Of a DNA stretch of 64,000 bases, positions 60,804-64,000 are shown piece by piece. A model generated the notes under the pieces. The model did not search any database, was not told where the DNA came from, and saw nothing but the letters and a program-made list of their open reading frames with translations. The stretch is from the NCBI GenBank assembly GCA_900239685.1, contig OENT01000801.1, forward strand, positions 1 to 64,000, given 5' to 3'. Source of the stretch: Rotaria macrura (Eukaryota; Rotifera; Eurotatoria; Philodinida; Philodinidae). The first letter of the stretch is position 1. Each line of letters opens with the position of its first letter. Made by a program: the position numbers and the translations under genes.

Positions 60804-62039
60804 GATATGATACGTTAATTAAGAATATATTTTGATAATAGTGACACTGATGTTAACGACGAGCAGATATTAATGTATAATTCGACAAAAGCACACTAGA
60901 AAAAAAATGTTATTGTACTTCTTGTCAGTTTGAAGAAGCAAAATAAATGAAGATCAGTTCTATCTATTCATATATATTTTTATCTCGAAGTCTTTCGCTT
61001 TGTTGTTTATCATTATTGAAGCGAAAGGGATGGATTTCTTTCTTTTTTTTTTTGGTTTGAAGAAATATATTCCCACTCAGATTATATGCTGTTAGTAATT
61101 AACATTTGTTTCTCTCATTCAGTCTTATTTTCAGTCCCTCGTTTATATTCCAGTTGTCACTGAAGCGAAGTGATTTGCCTTTTTGATTAGACAGTTAGAT
61201 TCTTCAACGACATTGTCGTACTTTCTTTTGTCTTAATGGGAAAATGAACTAGATAGACATGTAAAACGACGCAAAAAGAAGTGTGATTTGATATCATCAT
61301 ATGTCCATCGTTTCCTTTTCTTTTTAAAATAACCTTGAATAATAAAAAAGAAACAGAAACGCAATGGCAAACAAGCATTTCATCTTTTTGTACTTTTTTC
61401 TTGTTTTTGAATTTTCCTTTACTTGTTTAGCAACGGTCATTGTGAATTAAATTGTACTGAATAAATAATCTAGAACAATTTAAGCAGTTACAATGAATGG
61501 TTTCTTTAATAATACTTGAAAAACTTGACATGTTTCTTCGTCACAAGTTATCTTAATCTGTATGAAACGCTTTTCGTATAACAAATAATGCATTAAATAG
61601 TAGAAAACCAAATATCTCTATGAATATCTACTTTCAGAAGCATGTCTAGATCTGTTCTTAATAATTGAATTAAACAAAAGGAAATTATTTTGAGTTTTTG
61701 TAAAATCAAGTTCTGGAGAAGCACTGCTGATTCGAAAGGACATCAATCAGTGTATCGTCAGAAATCGTGCATGATTTGTAATTCTCTGTTTCCGATATGT
61801 CAGATTATGAAACTCCGTAGAAGGAAAACAAATTCAAAAACAACTTGACTTTTATTAAACAGATCGGACGATAAGAGCGACGCTATTATACTACGTCATC
61901 CAAAACAGTTATGCTTTCTGAACATATTACAATACAACGTTCAGTTCAGAGTACACGATGGTTAAAAGTATGATTTATGTTGTGATGATAATTATTAAAG
62001 GCATGGAATTACGTGGCCAGTATAATAGATGTAATGCTC
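60804..62039. other. Upstream flank of the SLC6 gene
   Basis: No supported gene; presumably includes the promoter of the transporter gene. Confidence 0.5.
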
Positions 62040-62457
62040 AGTAAGATAAATGATCAGTAATTAAATTTTCAGTCCTTTCCCACTAAATAGAAGTCCACCG
62101 TTGAAGTCAGTACTGGCTGATTTACATCGATTCGGAATTCATGGGGAATCCATATGATCTTAAACAATAAGATGTTAAGAATTACCTGCGTGCAGTAAAG
62201 TGTCCTACGTAAAACACCTTGCAGGTGCATCAATCAAGCCATATTGGATCCGACTAATAGCCGCTCTACTCACAGTTTTTCGTTGTATAATTGGATTCCC
62301 ATGTATTCTCCATAGATTTATCATATATTTCCTATGAATTCCGAATCCATGAAAATCAGTCAGTACTGACTCCGATGATGGGCTTCTAGTCAGTAGCCAG
62401 CGAACTGAAAATTTCATTGCTGATCATTTAATCTTTTTACTGATCGTTTATCTTACT
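62040..62457. mobile_element. Foldback/MITE-like element
   Basis: About 418 bp with long imperfect inverted arms. The left arm begins AGTAAGATAAATGATCAGTAA and the right arm, read inward on the minus strand, begins AGTAAGATAAACGATCAGTAA. Both continue into AAATTTTCAGT and later into GATTCGGAATTCAT; the right arm carries an extra ~20 bp that repeats the ATGATCAG word. The centre (about 62170-62300) is unique. No coding capacity and no clear target-site duplication. It is unrelated in its ends to the elements at 8986, 10601 and 13723. Confidence 0.7.
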
Positions 62458-64000
62458 AACAATTTCATCTATTATACTGACCAAATCATTTTTTTGCGAT
62501 TATTAAAAAAGTTTTCTTATTGAATTATTTTCCTAATCCAAAACAACCAACAGAAAACAACATTGTTCAGCCATCTCTTTTTTTTTGTAAAGTTTAATAA
62601 TCTTGACCTGTAACTTGTTGTGTGAACATGGTCATTTCATAATACAATGGATTTTCGTTACATGTAAAGTTTTTCAATTAAACCGAATTTAGTGTTAAGT
62701 CACACCTTTTCGCTATAGAAGAATGAAAACATTGAACTATTGATCCGAGGGCAAAATTAGTAGAGAATTTCGTTTTCTTATTCCTTCGATTATCGAACAT
62801 AGTGCAACTTCTATTAGTACTAATCATGAGAGAAAAACAAATAAACAATAAGCATTCATTCAAAGTGATTATTTGCGGTGAATATAACTGATACTTCAGT
62901 AGTTTCCAGTGGCTAATCTATTGATCACTTTAAGGTAAATTATCGTCGGTATCAAAAACGAAAAATTCCTTCGTTCTGCAAGAGTTGACAGGAAAAGAAT
63001 GTAATTAAATATAGTTAATACATTTAGAATATCAGCCACTTATTCATCCTAGGTTTATATCTCGTATGTTTGATTAGATTTTAATTCAATACTTCGTTTT
63101 TATTTTCAAATGTTGTAGAAAAATTGGTGATTTTATATATGCAGCCGTAGTCTTTATCCAATTGAAGTTTTCTATACTTCGTACATGTGTGCATCATTCA
63201 AGTTAATACACGAATTGTTAAATTGTAGAAATTAACATGCATTTGATATGAAAAGTTAATGCGCGTCATGAACGCCCAAGCTACATTAATGAATTTAGGT
63301 TGACACACTAGAGGAGTCGTTTCGAGTTCGTAACAACATATCGATAGATGTTCTATTGATTAAATCGAACAGAAAAATTAATCAATCATTAGTTATGATG
63401 CGCACGAAAACATAAATACGATTGTATTTAAAAGAATCATATTATAATTAATTTATTGAAGATTGCGTTATTTTTATTTGAATTATATCGCTTTAATCTT
63501 CAATGATTACGCCTACTATAGAAATTTATAAGTTTAGAAGAAAACAGATACGCCAATGATAAAAACACATGAATTTTCTATTTATGTATTGAGTCGATTC
63601 ATAATTACTGATTCGGAGACAGTATTTTTCTGAATGCAAATCAGTATGATTATTTAATACCAATCCCAAAGATTCGACAATACTTCGTTCATGCAATCTT
63701 CTTTCATATTTGTTTATTATGCTACTTGTCGATCCGATTAGAATACTTATGCATCAGTTAATCGCAACTTATTCCAAGATCTACAGTTCTGTAGTATTCA
63801 CACTTATTCTTGTTACAAGTAAATTTCGTTTTCTAGTCATAGAAAATAAAATTCATCGAAACGTTCGTCGACATATCTACTACATAGTGAGTGCTCATTC
63901 TTGGTCCCAGTAGCAAAAACAATCTCGTGAGTCTGAATAGCATAAGTTCAATGTTTTACATGCAGAATGAGAAAAAATAATGATGTTATGTGTATTGCAT
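62458..64000. other. Gene-free right end
   Basis: AT-rich. An open frame at 63710-63913 has some hydrophobic stretches but no recognisable family; I see no supportable gene. Confidence 0.45.

Noticed and set aside
1-64000. CRISPR arrays, bacterial operons or horizontally acquired bacterial genes
   Set aside because: No spaced direct repeats, ribosome-binding-site-driven gene strings or intron-free bacterial-like genes were seen; the recognised multi-exon genes have eukaryotic introns.

Overview
The window looks like nuclear DNA of a bdelloid rotifer (inference). It is AT-rich. Most introns are 51-93 bp with GT-AG ends, AATAAA signals follow several genes, and two arginine-ADP-ribosyltransferase (ART) genes are present, one of the ART-plus-TPR type that is typical of bdelloids. 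I cannot fix the genus. Nothing bacterial or viral was recognised.

Layout. Bases 1-8456 (minus strand) hold the 5' part of a giant Thr/Ser-rich, mucin-like membrane protein that runs off the left edge; its frame is open for about 8 kb except for one TGA. Bases 8461-17390 have no recognisable gene but are rich in small non-autonomous elements: two copies of a ~330 bp inverted-repeat element, a ~520 bp foldback element, and a tRNA-derived SINE with a poly(A) tail and a perfect target-site duplication. Next come an ART-TPR gene (17391-19467, plus) and, after ~6.5 kb without a gene, a six-exon gene for a membrane protein with three Ly6/uPAR-like domains (26047-28904, plus). The minus strand of 31-37 kb carries a leucine-rich-repeat protein, a small unrecognised reading frame, and a kinase with an MLKL-type N-terminal helical domain and a complete set of kinase catalytic motifs. 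A single-exon rhodopsin-family GPCR lies at 43461-44378 (plus), and a membrane-anchored ART at 48097-49576 (plus, four exons). The polarity gene par-6 is at about 53147-54192 (plus). A thirteen-exon SLC6 monoamine-type transporter is at 56861-60803 (minus). The right end is non-coding apart from one more foldback element (62040-62457).

Genes working together. Par-6 and the SLC6 transporter are conserved animal genes. The mucin-like protein, Ly6-like protein, orphan GPCR and membrane ART are probable cell-surface products. The ART-TPR protein, LRR protein and MLKL-like kinase are of types often linked to stress or immune signalling. There is no operon-like spacing, so no shared pathway is claimed. 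The exon joins given here were derived by hand from splice sites and frame continuity, and most need transcript support.
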